This document shows, piece by piece, positions 8,696 to 17,044 of a DNA stretch of 64,000 nt. The DNA comes from CAWARU01 sp963784575 (GTDB lineage: Bacteria > Pseudomonadota > Gammaproteobacteria > UBA6186 > Azoamicaceae). The notes under the pieces are model-generated. The model worked only from the letters and a program-made list of their open reading frames with translations. It was not told the DNA's origin and ran no database searches. Positions within the stretch are counted from its first letter, which is position 1, and every line of letters begins with the position of its first letter. The stretch covers positions 3,410,001-3,474,000 of the forward strand of contig CAWARU010000001.1 in the NCBI GenBank assembly GCA_963784575.1, written 5' to 3'. The translations under genes were made by a program, and so were the position numbers.

Positions 8696-10204
8696 TTATT
8701 TAAAAATCGGCTGAAGAAAGAGTCCTTCTTTAGGCCTTAATGAGAAACAGGGCTCTATAATGACTTCTGTTTCTTTTGTTAGTTTGTGATTGTATCGTTT
8801 ACCTTTACTATTACCTTTACCTCTCCCTCTGTAATCCCTGGGATCGACAAAACGAACCCGCTGAACAATACTGGCTGCAGCGAGCATAGCTTCAGTTAAA
8901 GCAAAATTTGAGGCGATGCAAATCCTAGGACCTGCGCTGAAGGGGACATATGCAAAGGGATGGCGGTTTTTTATATCTGCATCATCCAGAAAACGTTCCG
9001 GCCTGAAAGAGTCTGGTTTTTCCCAATATTCAGGATTTCGGTGCAGCGCATAAAGATTCATGCTGACCAGCGATTTGACGGGAATTTTGTAGCCTAATAC
9101 CTCATTTTCAGAAATGCAGCGGCGTGTTAAACCCCATACTGGAGGGTAGAGCCGCATCGTTTCAAAAATAATGGCTTTAAGCACAGGCAAGTGCTGTAAT
9201 GTTTCGAAATTGGGAGGGGTAGACCCAAGAACTCGGTTGATTTCCTCTTCCAATAAATCATAATAGTCAGGATTTTTGGCTAATAAATAAAACATCCAAG
9301 TGAGTGTCAAAGCATTGGTTTCATAGCCAGTGACTATCAAGGTTTTTAATTCAGCGAGGATCCCTTCATCTGTGAGCGGTCCTTCTGAGGGGATGTCGGC
9401 GGACAGTAAGCGTGCCAGCAGATCAGGCGTGTTTTCTTCTGAGCTGCGATAATCTTCTTTTTCTTTCTTGCTACAATGTTCTTGATTTCCTAGCACTCCT
9501 CCTTTCCCTTTCTCATCTTGATATTTTGCTCTACGTTCTCTGATGACTTCCAACAATATTTTATTCATGCGGTGCATCTTATAATAGAAGCGAAAATTAT
9601 TGAGACTTGGCATCCATGGGCTCACGATGAGTGCTCGTGTTGTATACCAATTTCCAAAATAGACAGCATCTCCTAGTGCTTGTATTGCTTTTTCGGAAAA
9701 TTCCTGGCTGCAAAAAGCTTTTAAGGCGATTCTGAGCGTTAGTGTGTTAAATTCACTCACGAGATTAACTTTTGTGTCTGCCAGATTATCAATCCATTGA
9801 TTGGTGAGCGTTAAAATCGTAGGGGTATAAGATTTGATCATGGCATGCTGAAAAGCACCAGAAGCCACTTTTCTGCGATGTTTCCAATAGTCGCCATCAG
9901 AGACGAGCAGACTATAGCCAAATAAGGGAATCAAGCGTTTATGAAAAAAATTTTGCTTGGTATAGCAGGATGCATTGGTTTTTAATACTTGTTCGATTCC
10001 CTTGGCGCCGGTCAAGATATATTGTCTGCTGAATTTATGATAAATGATTTCACCATAAGTATCGCTGAGCCTTAAAGGAATATTCAAAACCATATCTGCT
10101 TCACTCTTCTTGGGTAACATCAAGAGGTGAAACAGGGAGGGCGAAGGGGGACGGATAATGGAAGATTTGATGACTTTGGTATCTGTATCTGAAGACTGCA
10201 TCAT
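8696..10204 (-). CDS. cytochrome P450 monooxygenase
   Basis: A soluble heme monooxygenase of 502 residues with the full set of P450 landmarks: an oxygen-binding I-helix motif (VTGYETNALT, about residues 290-300), the K-helix ExxR pair (E348/R351), a PERF motif at about 402 and the heme-ligand loop FSAGPRIC with Cys429. The consensus glycine two after the cysteine is replaced by alanine, which other P450s tolerate. Residues about 455-470 form a Gly/Lys/Arg-rich insertion before the last strands. The ATG overlaps the stop of the upstream zinc-ribbon gene (TAATG), so the two are coupled. No ferredoxin or reductase is nearby, and the substrate cannot be guessed. The overall style recalls eukaryotic CYP3/CYP4-like enzymes, so transfer from a host is possible. 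Confidence 0.93.
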   Translation of the reverse strand: MMQSSDTDTKVIKSSIIRPPSPSLFHLLMLPKKSEADMVLNIPLRLSDTYGEIIYHKFSRQYILTGAKGIEQVLKTNASCYTKQNFFHKRLIPLFGYSLLVSDGDYWKHRRKVASGAFQHAMIKSYTPTILTLTNQWIDNLADTKVNLVSEFNTLTLRIALKAFCSQEFSEKAIQALGDAVYFGNWYTTRALIVSPWMPSLNNFRFYYKMHRMNKILLEVIRERRAKYQDEKGKGGVLGNQEHCSKKEKEDYRSSEENTPDLLARLLSADIPSEGPLTDEGILAELKTLIVTGYETNALTLTWMFYLLAKNPDYYDLLEEEINRVLGSTPPNFETLQHLPVLKAIIFETMRLYPPVWGLTRRCISENEVLGYKIPVKSLVSMNLYALHRNPEYWEKPDSFRPERFLDDADIKNRHPFAYVPFSAGPRICIASNFALTEAMLAAASIVQRVRFVDPRDYRGRGKGNSKGKRYNHKLTKETEVIIEPCFSLRPKEGLFLQPIFK

Positions 10205-11205
10205 TATCTTTTTTTACCTCCAGAGGGAGGTGCTGTGGTGGAAACCAAATCGCGTCTCAAGTTTTGCTGTCTGCGAAATTCTGCGGTATCTTTTGGAATG
10301 GTAGCAATGTCTGCGCTTAAACGCTCATATTGCTTCAAGAGATCTTCTTTTAATTGATCCCTCAAATGCTTGGATTGCTTTTTCCATTCATCATAATCAA
10401 CAAAGCGAGTTAAAGGATGACTGGTCTTAAATATATTGCGCAATTGCTCGGCCATATATTCAATAATACCCAAATCAAGGTTTAATTTTGTTGCAATATA
10501 ACTTAAAGATTCCGTGCAACCCATGAGATACCAGACTTGCATCCAGATATTCAGCGGCGGCACATTCCTTTCCATGGCTGTACCAGTATCATCATTAAAA
10601 ATGCAGTTGCAATCCATGCAGCGGTAACGATGTTTTAAGGGAGAAGAGGGCGGCAACTGAGGTAAGCGTTTAATATTACCAGAATAGCAATCGGGGCAAT
10701 GAATGCTCGGCTGCCAACGTTCTAGGCGAACCGTTTCATGAACTTCGGGTGGACCTAAGTGCTGATTGATCTTTGAAAAGCGGACTTCTAAGGCAGCGCG
10801 TTTTGAAAGATCTTCTTTGTCTTTTTCTTTTTTATCAGCAGTGTCTTTTTGATCTCTGTGGTCTCTATTTTGATCCTCTTTGAGATTAATCTTGGGCTGG
10901 TTAACGATGTCTTGTAAGGCTTTCAAGTTTTTTTTAAGCTGGTATGCTTGTCGTTCCTCTGTTTCATTGTGATCAAAGGCATTGAGTACTGCTTCGGTAT
11001 TTTTGAGCACGTTGGGGGAGGAGACACCCATTAATTCTTCTTCAGTTTGTTTTAAGGTTTGTTCTGCGGATTTGGTTTCTGCTTTGGAGGTGGCTACGCC
11101 ACTGTCTGTTTGTATGACATCTTTTGCAGACGAAGAATGAACGCCTTCCTCATCGGTGGGTAAGGGCTTGGTAAATTTTTTCCAGAGATCATTGAAGAGA
11201 GTCAT
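10204..11205 (-). CDS. transposase-like zinc-ribbon protein
   Basis: A 333-residue protein with a C4 zinc ribbon at about residues 171-200 (CPDC...CMDC), followed by a helical segment (IWMQVWYLMGCTESLSYIA) like the N-terminal zinc-binding plus helix-turn-helix part of IS1/IS1595-type transposases. No DDE catalytic domain follows. The N-terminal 150 residues and the C-terminus are charged, Lys/Glu/Asp-rich and partly coiled coil. It is therefore a DNA-binding protein derived from, or convergent with, a transposase, not an active element. It is coupled to the P450 gene downstream, and a MITE ends 12 bases upstream of its start codon. Confidence 0.7.
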   Translation of the reverse strand: MTLFNDLWKKFTKPLPTDEEGVHSSSAKDVIQTDSGVATSKAETKSAEQTLKQTEEELMGVSSPNVLKNTEAVLNAFDHNETEERQAYQLKKNLKALQDIVNQPKINLKEDQNRDHRDQKDTADKKEKDKEDLSKRAALEVRFSKINQHLGPPEVHETVRLERWQPSIHCPDCYSGNIKRLPQLPPSSPLKHRYRCMDCNCIFNDDTGTAMERNVPPLNIWMQVWYLMGCTESLSYIATKLNLDLGIIEYMAEQLRNIFKTSHPLTRFVDYDEWKKQSKHLRDQLKEDLLKQYERLSADIATIPKDTAEFRRQQNLRRDLVSTTAPPSGGKKR

Positions 11206-11217
11206 AAGGATTTTTTC

Positions 11218-11363
11218 TAGGGCCTGTTGATAATTCTACTATGTTGGCCAGAAAGCTTAGATTTATTGCGTTCCGCTGCTCATTTATTTCAATATAAACT
11301 GCGCTGCGGTACTCATAAATCAAAGCTTTCTGGCTCAACCTAGCGAATTATCAACAGGCCCTA
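11218..11363. mobile_element. 146-bp MITE, copy 1
   Basis: A 146-bp element bounded by TA on both sides with long imperfect terminal inverted repeats (left tagggcctgttgataattc, right its complement) and an almost fully palindromic interior (ggccagaaagctt with aagctttctggctc). The second copy at 46665-46810 has exactly the same length and the same interior on the opposite strand. TA flanks suggest mobilisation by an IS630/Tc1-mariner type transposase, which is absent from this window. It lies between the recombinase-like gene and the zinc-ribbon gene, 12 bases from the latter's start codon. Confidence 0.9.
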
Positions 11364-11455
11364 GTATTTGGTTTCTTGTTACTAGAAGCAGGCGGACACA
11401 TACAACACAGTGGTCCACCTCAAAATATCAGATATTAAGTATGCGTGTAAATAAC

Positions 11456-12901
11456 TTATACACTCGCGACCGCTGTCTTTTCCATTGCAGCCACAACGCC
11501 TTCCCGTTCTTCTTGCCAATGACGCGCTTCAAAGCTCAAGGTCTCGAGCATTTGGAGATCTTGATCGTTAAGCTCGCGGAATAATTGCATCAATTGAGTG
11601 ACAGGCTGAGCAAGACCCACGCTTTCAATTTTACGATTTTCATGGGTTTCGAGCTCAAGCACCTTGGCCAATTGATCAATGTGTCCTTTGACAATTTTGA
11701 GATAAGCAGGAATGTGTTTGGCAGCAGATTCCAGGGCGAGATCGAGATGGGCTGATTCTGCAGGTAAAGACATCATGCAGTGTTTCAGCTTTTCAAGCAA
11801 TTGTCTCAGCTGTTCTTTGTTACTGAATGCAGCTTGGATATGTGTTTGGGAATGTCCATGCGCATGGCTATGCGGCTCTGAATTCATTTCAGCACGCATG
11901 TCATTTCGGATATCATGACGAATTGAGATCCCGATAAGATGGCAATGGTTCAATATTTCAGCGCAATCGCTGCCATGATTTCGGTACTCATGCACCACGG
12001 ACAAAAGATCTAAGACGAATTGATTGATATGAACAATGTCTTGAATCTGCTGAATGCGATCTTGTAGTTTTTTGACTTGCGGTTCATCCCAGGGACCACG
12101 TTTCGGAGAACCAATGGCTTTAGCATTTAAGCTTTCTGCAATAGTTAATTGCGTAGCTTCTTTAGGAAGGGTTGCTAAAATGGACTTGGCTTCTAATGCA
12201 ATTTCATTCAGCCTTACCCGATCCAAAACTTTTTGTAATTGACTCAAAACCCATTTGCCGCCTTCTGGAGCTGTAAATCCTTCGTCATTCAGGGTTTTCA
12301 CCATTTGTCGCTGTGAATAACCTTTGCGACGATAATCCTGAATGATAGGTTGTAACAGGAATGCAAAAACGATGGCGGTATCAATTTTGGGTTTGTTGAC
12401 TTTACTGATTACTTCGGCTGCATTGGGATTGCCCGATTTTGCTGAAGTCATTTTCAACCCCTCCCTGATGAGTTTACCGTGCAATTTTCGTTGAACTTGT
12501 GCATGTTTGCTAAGTGCTTCTAAGATTGTTTGATTGACAAATGGTTGATCAAGACAATGAAATTTTACCCCTGATTCTAACAAACTTTGCGTAAAATTTT
12601 CATTACTGGTTAAAGTGCCAAGCTCCACTATAAGCAAGGTTGCTTGGTTCCTTTTGCAAGATTCTAAAGCTTTCTGCAATTCTGGCCATCTTACTGTACG
12701 ACGATTATCTGGCATTTCGACGAATGAATCGCAGAGTTGACCCTGCGGATTCCGTTCCGCCAAATAATCTTGCACGGCCTGGCGCTGGGCCTGCTCTCGT
12801 GCACTCAGATCCGATACCTCGGGTTCTCCGAAATTGGAACGGAGCCCACCCTTTTGTTGCGGTGCAACATAATACGTCACATAGGTTGTTGACTCAGACA
12901 C
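11456..12901 (-). CDS. degenerate serine recombinase (resolvase)-like protein
   Basis: A 481-residue protein whose first 170 residues follow the resolvase/invertase fold: a first strand (YVTYYVAP), AQRQAVQDYLAE, RWPELQKALESCKRNQATLLIVELGTL, ESGVKFHCLDQPFVN and the linker motif SGNPNA. A recombinase-type helix-turn-helix follows at about 180-235 (YRRKGYSQRQMVKTLNDEGFTAPEGGKWV). The nucleophilic serine of the usual YxRVST motif aligns with proline (YYVAPQ), and the usual RLSRN motif reads TLTSN, so both key arginines are gone. The C-terminal 230 residues are helical with His-rich patches. It is probably a DNA-binding protein without recombinase activity. Confidence 0.72.
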   Translation of the reverse strand: MSESTTYVTYYVAPQQKGGLRSNFGEPEVSDLSAREQAQRQAVQDYLAERNPQGQLCDSFVEMPDNRRTVRWPELQKALESCKRNQATLLIVELGTLTSNENFTQSLLESGVKFHCLDQPFVNQTILEALSKHAQVQRKLHGKLIREGLKMTSAKSGNPNAAEVISKVNKPKIDTAIVFAFLLQPIIQDYRRKGYSQRQMVKTLNDEGFTAPEGGKWVLSQLQKVLDRVRLNEIALEAKSILATLPKEATQLTIAESLNAKAIGSPKRGPWDEPQVKKLQDRIQQIQDIVHINQFVLDLLSVVHEYRNHGSDCAEILNHCHLIGISIRHDIRNDMRAEMNSEPHSHAHGHSQTHIQAAFSNKEQLRQLLEKLKHCMMSLPAESAHLDLALESAAKHIPAYLKIVKGHIDQLAKVLELETHENRKIESVGLAQPVTQLMQLFRELNDQDLQMLETLSFEARHWQEEREGVVAAMEKTAVASV

Positions 12902-12968
12902 GTTTCACCCCACATTATTTTTTTGCTGTCGTAGACCAAAAGTAGATCCTCTTTGCCGAACAGTCAAG

Positions 12969-13760
12969 TTAAAATTGTAATTCCTCACGTCTTTTAGTCA
13001 GAACCTCGACACCCGATTCGGTGACCAATAATGTATGTTCCCACTGAGCCGATAAACTTCTGTCTTTTGAAACTACAGTCCATCCATCAGGAAGTAGTTT
13101 TATATCTGGTTTTCCTTCATTGATCATCGGTTCGATGGTAAACGTCATTCCAGGTTTTAACTCAAGTCCTGTCCCGGCTTTCCCATAATGCAGAACCTGA
13201 AAGCCCTCTTCGTGAAATTCGGAACCGATACCATGGCCGCAATATTCACGTACCACTGAGTAATGATGAGATTCAGCATACTTCTGAATAATAGCACCAA
13301 TATCTCCAAGTGTTGCACCCGGCTTTACCGTTTTAATACCTAGATAAAGACATTCTTGGGCAACTCGAACCAAACGCTTGGCTTTTATGGAGCATTCGCC
13401 TACTAAAAACATTTTGCTGGTGTCGCCATGGTAGCCATCCTTGATGACAGTTACGTCAATATTAATCATGTCACCTGACTTAAGTGGCTTATCATTCGGG
13501 ATGCCGTGGCAAATGACATGATTGACGGAGGTGCAAATGGAATTTGGAAAGGGAATCTTCGATCCGCCTCTATAATTGAGGCAGGCTGGTATGGCCTGTT
13601 GCACCTCGGTTATATAGCGATGGCAAATGCTGTCTATTTCCAAGGTCGAGACGCCTGGTACCACCTTAGGCTCTATCATTTCGAGCACTTCGGCAGCCAA
13701 ACGTCCTGCAACACGCATTTTGGCGATTTCTTCGGGGGTTTTAATATGAATCTTTGACAT
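12969..13760 (-). CDS. map: methionine aminopeptidase, type I
   Basis: Removes the initiator methionine from nascent proteins. The 263 residues match the type I family. All five metal ligands are visible: Asp in IDVTVIKDGYHGDTSKMF (two), His in EYCGHGIGSEFHEEG, Glu in TIEPMIN and Glu in QWEHTLLV. The gene diverges from rpsB, the classic map/rpsB arrangement of gammaproteobacteria. Translation starts at ATG 13760 with a weak upstream signal. Confidence 0.97.
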   Translation of the reverse strand: MSKIHIKTPEEIAKMRVAGRLAAEVLEMIEPKVVPGVSTLEIDSICHRYITEVQQAIPACLNYRGGSKIPFPNSICTSVNHVICHGIPNDKPLKSGDMINIDVTVIKDGYHGDTSKMFLVGECSIKAKRLVRVAQECLYLGIKTVKPGATLGDIGAIIQKYAESHHYSVVREYCGHGIGSEFHEEGFQVLHYGKAGTGLELKPGMTFTIEPMINEGKPDIKLLPDGWTVVSKDRSLSAQWEHTLLVTESGVEVLTKRREELQF

Positions 13761-13782
13761 GTTTGGTTCCTATGTTGCTCTC

Positions 13783-13812
13783 TTGCTTTCTCCTACCTAC
13801 ATATGGTATAAA
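13783..13812 (+). promoter_or_regulatory. probable promoter of the rpsB operon
   Basis: TTGCTT (13783-13788) and TATAAA (13807-13812) are separated by 18 bp, a good sigma-70 match. They lie in the map/rpsB divergent region about 150 bases upstream of the rpsB start, leaving room for a long structured leader. Confidence 0.5.
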
Positions 13813-13819
13813 GTTAGCT

Positions 13820-13960
13820 GCAAATACGCAAATTTGATTTAGGACCGCAAGGTCCAAATACACACGCAGATCGTCACAGGGTTTGGGGTGCTTCTGGGTT
13901 TTTACCCTGGGGTCAAACACTGGGATTTGCGGAGGCTCAACCCTAATTGGAGTTTACAAA
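13820..13960 (+). promoter_or_regulatory. structured 5' leader of rpsB, probable S2 autoregulatory site
   Basis: The transcript leader before rpsB is about 140 nt and GC-rich compared with its surroundings. It contains several short complementary blocks (ggaccgcaaggtcc near 13842-13855, and tgggtttttaccc / gggttt-aaccc further down). Gammaproteobacterial rpsB leaders carry a conserved fold by which ribosomal protein S2 represses its own operon. The position and the gatcgtcaca-ggggtgctt region look compatible, but I compared from memory only. Confidence 0.4.
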
Positions 13961-14740
13961 ATGACTGATATTTCTTTAAGCATGCGAGAGATGCTTGAGG
14001 CCGGTATTCATTACGGCCATCTCACTCGTTTTCGCGATCCTAGCATGATTCCCTACATCTTCGGGATTCAAAATCGGATCCACATCATCAACCTAGAAAG
14101 AACAAAAGATCAATTCGAAGCCGCTTTAAAATTCATTCAAAAAGTTGCCTCTCGGAATGGTAAAGTTTTGTTTGTGGGGACCAAAAGGGCCGCACAACCT
14201 ATCATTGCTGAATATGCACAGCAATGCGGCATGCCCTATGTGGATCATCGCTGGTTGGGCGGTATGTTAACCAATTATAAAACCATCAAACAATCCATCC
14301 GCCGCTTGCGTGAAATTGAAAACATGCGAGAAGACGGTACGATGAATCTCTTATCAAAGAAAGAAGCGCTTACTTTGTCGCGCGAACTCTCCAAATTGGA
14401 GCGAAGTTTGGGCGGGATCAAAGATATGGGCGGCTTGCCAGACTGCGTTTTTGTGCTCGATGTTGGACACGAACAAATCGCTGTACGCGAGGCAAATCGT
14501 TTGAGTATCCCTGTTATTGGCATTGTTGATACCAACCACAATCCAAAAGGTGTGGATTATCCAATCCCTGGCAACGACGACGCTATGCGTGCCATCGAAT
14601 ATTATGTCAAAACCGTCGCAGATGTCATCCTGAATGCTAAAAGTGCCCAAAAAGGTAATTTAGCAGGTAAATTCCAGGAAGATTTCATTGAAGTAAGTTC
14701 TAATGACGCTGATATTTCAGCAAGCGAGGCTGAAGAATGA
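13961..14740 (+). CDS. rpsB: 30S ribosomal protein S2
   Basis: Small-subunit ribosomal protein S2, 259 residues from ATG 13961. I chose this start because TTGGAG lies eight bases upstream and the protein then begins MTDISLSMREMLEAGIHYGH, as the family does; an in-frame upstream ATG at 13883 would add 26 residues translated from the leader. Conserved blocks include IFGIQNRIHIINLERT, VDHRWLGGMLTN and GIVDTNHNP. First gene of the rpsB-tsf-pyrH-frr-uppS-cdsA operon; its stop overlaps the tsf start (ATGA). Confidence 0.97.
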   Translation: MTDISLSMREMLEAGIHYGHLTRFRDPSMIPYIFGIQNRIHIINLERTKDQFEAALKFIQKVASRNGKVLFVGTKRAAQPIIAEYAQQCGMPYVDHRWLGGMLTNYKTIKQSIRRLREIENMREDGTMNLLSKKEALTLSRELSKLERSLGGIKDMGGLPDCVFVLDVGHEQIAVREANRLSIPVIGIVDTNHNPKGVDYPIPGNDDAMRAIEYYVKTVADVILNAKSAQKGNLAGKFQEDFIEVSSNDADISASEAEE

Positions 14741-15612
14741 CAACCATTACCGCAGCCCAAGTGAAAGAACTCCGCGATCGCACCAATGTCGGTCCTATGG
14801 AATGCAAAAAAGCATTGATAGAATCCAATGGTGATATCGAAAAAGCTGTTGAAGCATTACGCATGGCAGGACAAGCGAAAGCTGTCAAAAAAGCAGGCCG
14901 TGTGGCTGCTGAAGGCACCATTGTGGTCTTGTTGGCAAACGATGCCAAGCGCGCTGTCATACTCGAAGTCAATTCAGAAACCGACTTTGTGGCACGTGAA
15001 GAACGTTTCAAGGCATTTGCTAAACAAACAGCCGATAAAGCTTTAAATAGCAACCTAAAGAAAGTGGAAGATTTGCAACAGGCCACTGAAAATGATCGAC
15101 TGAATTTGGTCTCTTCAATCGGTGAAAACATCACTGTTCGTAGGCTACATGCCATGGAAAGCAAAGAGGGCGTTGTGGGTGCTTATGGTCATGGAGATGC
15201 AAACGGTATTCGAATTGGAACGCTGGTACATTTGAAGAATGGCAACAGCGATTTGGCTCGTGATCTCGCCATGCATATTGCAGCCATGAATCCCGAATAT
15301 ATCAGTGAAAAAGACATCCCTGCAGAACGCATGCAAAAGGAACTCGAAATTTTCACCGAACAAACTCGGGAAGAAGGCAAACCTGAAAACATGCTGGAAA
15401 AAATTGTTCAAGGCAAACTTAAAAAGTTTGCTTCCGAAATTTCCTTGCTCGGCCAAGCTTTTGTGAAGGATCCTTCCAAGAAAGTGGAAGCATTATTGAA
15501 AGACAATGGTGCCACTGTAGTGGAATTCATCCGGTTTGAAGTGGGTGAAGGCATTGAGAAGAAGCAGGAAAATTTCGCAGCAGAGGTTATGGCGCAGGTT
15601 AAAGGCGAATAG
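14737..15612 (+). CDS. tsf: elongation factor Ts
   Basis: Nucleotide-exchange factor for EF-Tu, 291 residues. The N-terminal UBA-like domain has the family signature ELRDRTNVGPMECKKAL, and the core carries the TDFVAREERF motif that contacts EF-Tu. Translationally coupled to rpsB through a 4-base ATGA overlap. A small hairpin follows before pyrH. Confidence 0.97.
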   Translation: MTTITAAQVKELRDRTNVGPMECKKALIESNGDIEKAVEALRMAGQAKAVKKAGRVAAEGTIVVLLANDAKRAVILEVNSETDFVAREERFKAFAKQTADKALNSNLKKVEDLQQATENDRLNLVSSIGENITVRRLHAMESKEGVVGAYGHGDANGIRIGTLVHLKNGNSDLARDLAMHIAAMNPEYISEKDIPAERMQKELEIFTEQTREEGKPENMLEKIVQGKLKKFASEISLLGQAFVKDPSKKVEALLKDNGATVVEFIRFEVGEGIEKKQENFAAEVMAQVKGE

Positions 15613-15613
15613 A

Positions 15614-15630
15614 GGTTCGCATAGCGAACC
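15614..15630 (+). other. intercistronic hairpin tsf-pyrH
   Basis: ggttcgc and gcgaacc form a perfect 7-bp stem with a 3-nt loop just after the tsf stop. There is no T-run, so it is more likely an RNA-stability or attenuation hairpin than a terminator. Confidence 0.5.
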
Positions 15631-15665
15631 CTAAAGAGGCCCTCGTACCACGAAGGAAGCTTTTT

Positions 15666-16397
15666 GTGACAAAAGCATCAGTTACACCAGTTCCTATATA
15701 TCGTCGCATCATTCTAAAAATGAGCGGGGAAGCTTTACTGGGCGATAAAACCTTTGGTATCGATCCAAAAATTCTGGATCGCATGGCGCTTGAAGTCGGC
15801 GAGCTCGTAAACCTTGGCGTCGAAGTGGGCCTTGTCATCGGTGGCGGTAATTTTTTTCGTGGCGAAGCACTCTCCCAGATCGGCATTGGACGCATCACTG
15901 GGGATCATATGGGCATGCTTGCCACAGTCATGAATGCCTTGGCTATGCGTGATGCCCTAGAACGTGCCGGCTTTTCATCACGCATCCTTTCTGCCATTCA
16001 CATGAGCGGCGTGGTGGACTACTATGACAGACGCAAAGCCATGCATCATTTAAGAAAAGGCCGTGTCGTTTTGTTTGCAGCAGGTACTGGAAATCCTTTG
16101 GTCACAACCGATTCCGCTGCTAGCTTGCGCGCTATTGAAGTTGAAGCAGACATTTTGCTCAAAGCCACCAATGTCGATGGTGTTTATACCAGCGATCCCC
16201 AAAAAGATCGAAATGCTAAGCGTTATCAAGTATTAAGTTTTGATGAAGCCTTGTCTAAAGAATTAGGCGTTATGGATCTTACTGCATTTTGTCAATGTCG
16301 AGATCACGGCATGAAAATTCGTGTTTTTAGCCTGGAAAAACCAAAGGCCTTGTTGCGCATCATTTTAGGTGAGGATGAGGGCACATTGGTAGAGTAA
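15666..16397 (+). CDS. pyrH: uridylate kinase
   Basis: UMP kinase of the amino-acid-kinase fold, converting UMP to UDP, 243 residues. Motifs: LKMSGEALLG near the N-terminus, VIGGGNFFRG (phosphate-binding glycines), ATNVDGVYTSDP (nucleotide site) and the C-terminal FCQCRDHGMKIRVF. GTG start with AAGGAAG at about 15653-15659. Conserved position in the operon. Confidence 0.97.
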   Translation: MTKASVTPVPIYRRIILKMSGEALLGDKTFGIDPKILDRMALEVGELVNLGVEVGLVIGGGNFFRGEALSQIGIGRITGDHMGMLATVMNALAMRDALERAGFSSRILSAIHMSGVVDYYDRRKAMHHLRKGRVVLFAAGTGNPLVTTDSAASLRAIEVEADILLKATNVDGVYTSDPQKDRNAKRYQVLSFDEALSKELGVMDLTAFCQCRDHGMKIRVFSLEKPKALLRIILGEDEGTLVE

Positions 16398-16449
16398 AAA
16401 TTTTGTAATCCAGAAATTATAGCTTGAAATAGCTTGAATAGGTAAAGGT

Positions 16450-17007
16450 ATGATAAAAGAACTACAGCATGACGCTGAAAATCGCATGAAAAAAAGGGTA
16501 GAGGGGCTCGGAGTTGAAATGGGCAAGGTCAGAACAGGCCGTGCTCATCCAAATCTCCTGGAAGGCATTTCAGTTCTCTACTATGGCAATGCAACACCGC
16601 TCAGTCAAGTGGCCAATGTCAACGTAGAAGATGCCAGGACTTTAAGTATCTCCCCCTGGGACAAAGGCATGGTACAGGCGATTGAGAAAGCAATTCGCAT
16701 TTCAGATTTAGGCCTAAATCCAACCACAGCGGGTACCGTGATTCGCGTTCCTTTGCCTCCTTTAACAGAAGAACGCCGCCGCGAGCTGGTCAAACATATT
16801 CGAAGCTTGGCAGAAGAAGGCCGCATTGCTGTGCGTAATATACGAAGGGATGCCAATCAAGCGGTCAAAGATCTGCTCAAGGCTAAAAAGATAACGGAAG
16901 ATGAAGAAAAACGTGCAGAAGACGGCATTCAAAAGCTTACGGATCGCTTCATCGTAGAGATCGACAAAATGACACACGCCAAAGAAAATGAATTAATGCA
17001 TATTTAA
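16450..17007 (+). CDS. frr: ribosome recycling factor
   Basis: Works with EF-G to split post-termination ribosomes; 185 residues, exactly the usual length. Conserved features are VRTGRAHPNLLEGI, YYGNATPLSQVANVNVEDAR and the C-terminal three-helix-bundle region RRELVKHIRSLAEEGRIAVR. Start preceded by AGGTAAAGGT. Part of the rpsB operon. Confidence 0.97.
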   Translation: MIKELQHDAENRMKKRVEGLGVEMGKVRTGRAHPNLLEGISVLYYGNATPLSQVANVNVEDARTLSISPWDKGMVQAIEKAIRISDLGLNPTTAGTVIRVPLPPLTEERRRELVKHIRSLAEEGRIAVRNIRRDANQAVKDLLKAKKITEDEEKRAEDGIQKLTDRFIVEIDKMTHAKENELMHI

Positions 17008-17044
17008 AAATATTTAGTATTGTAATGAATTGTAACGAACTGTA

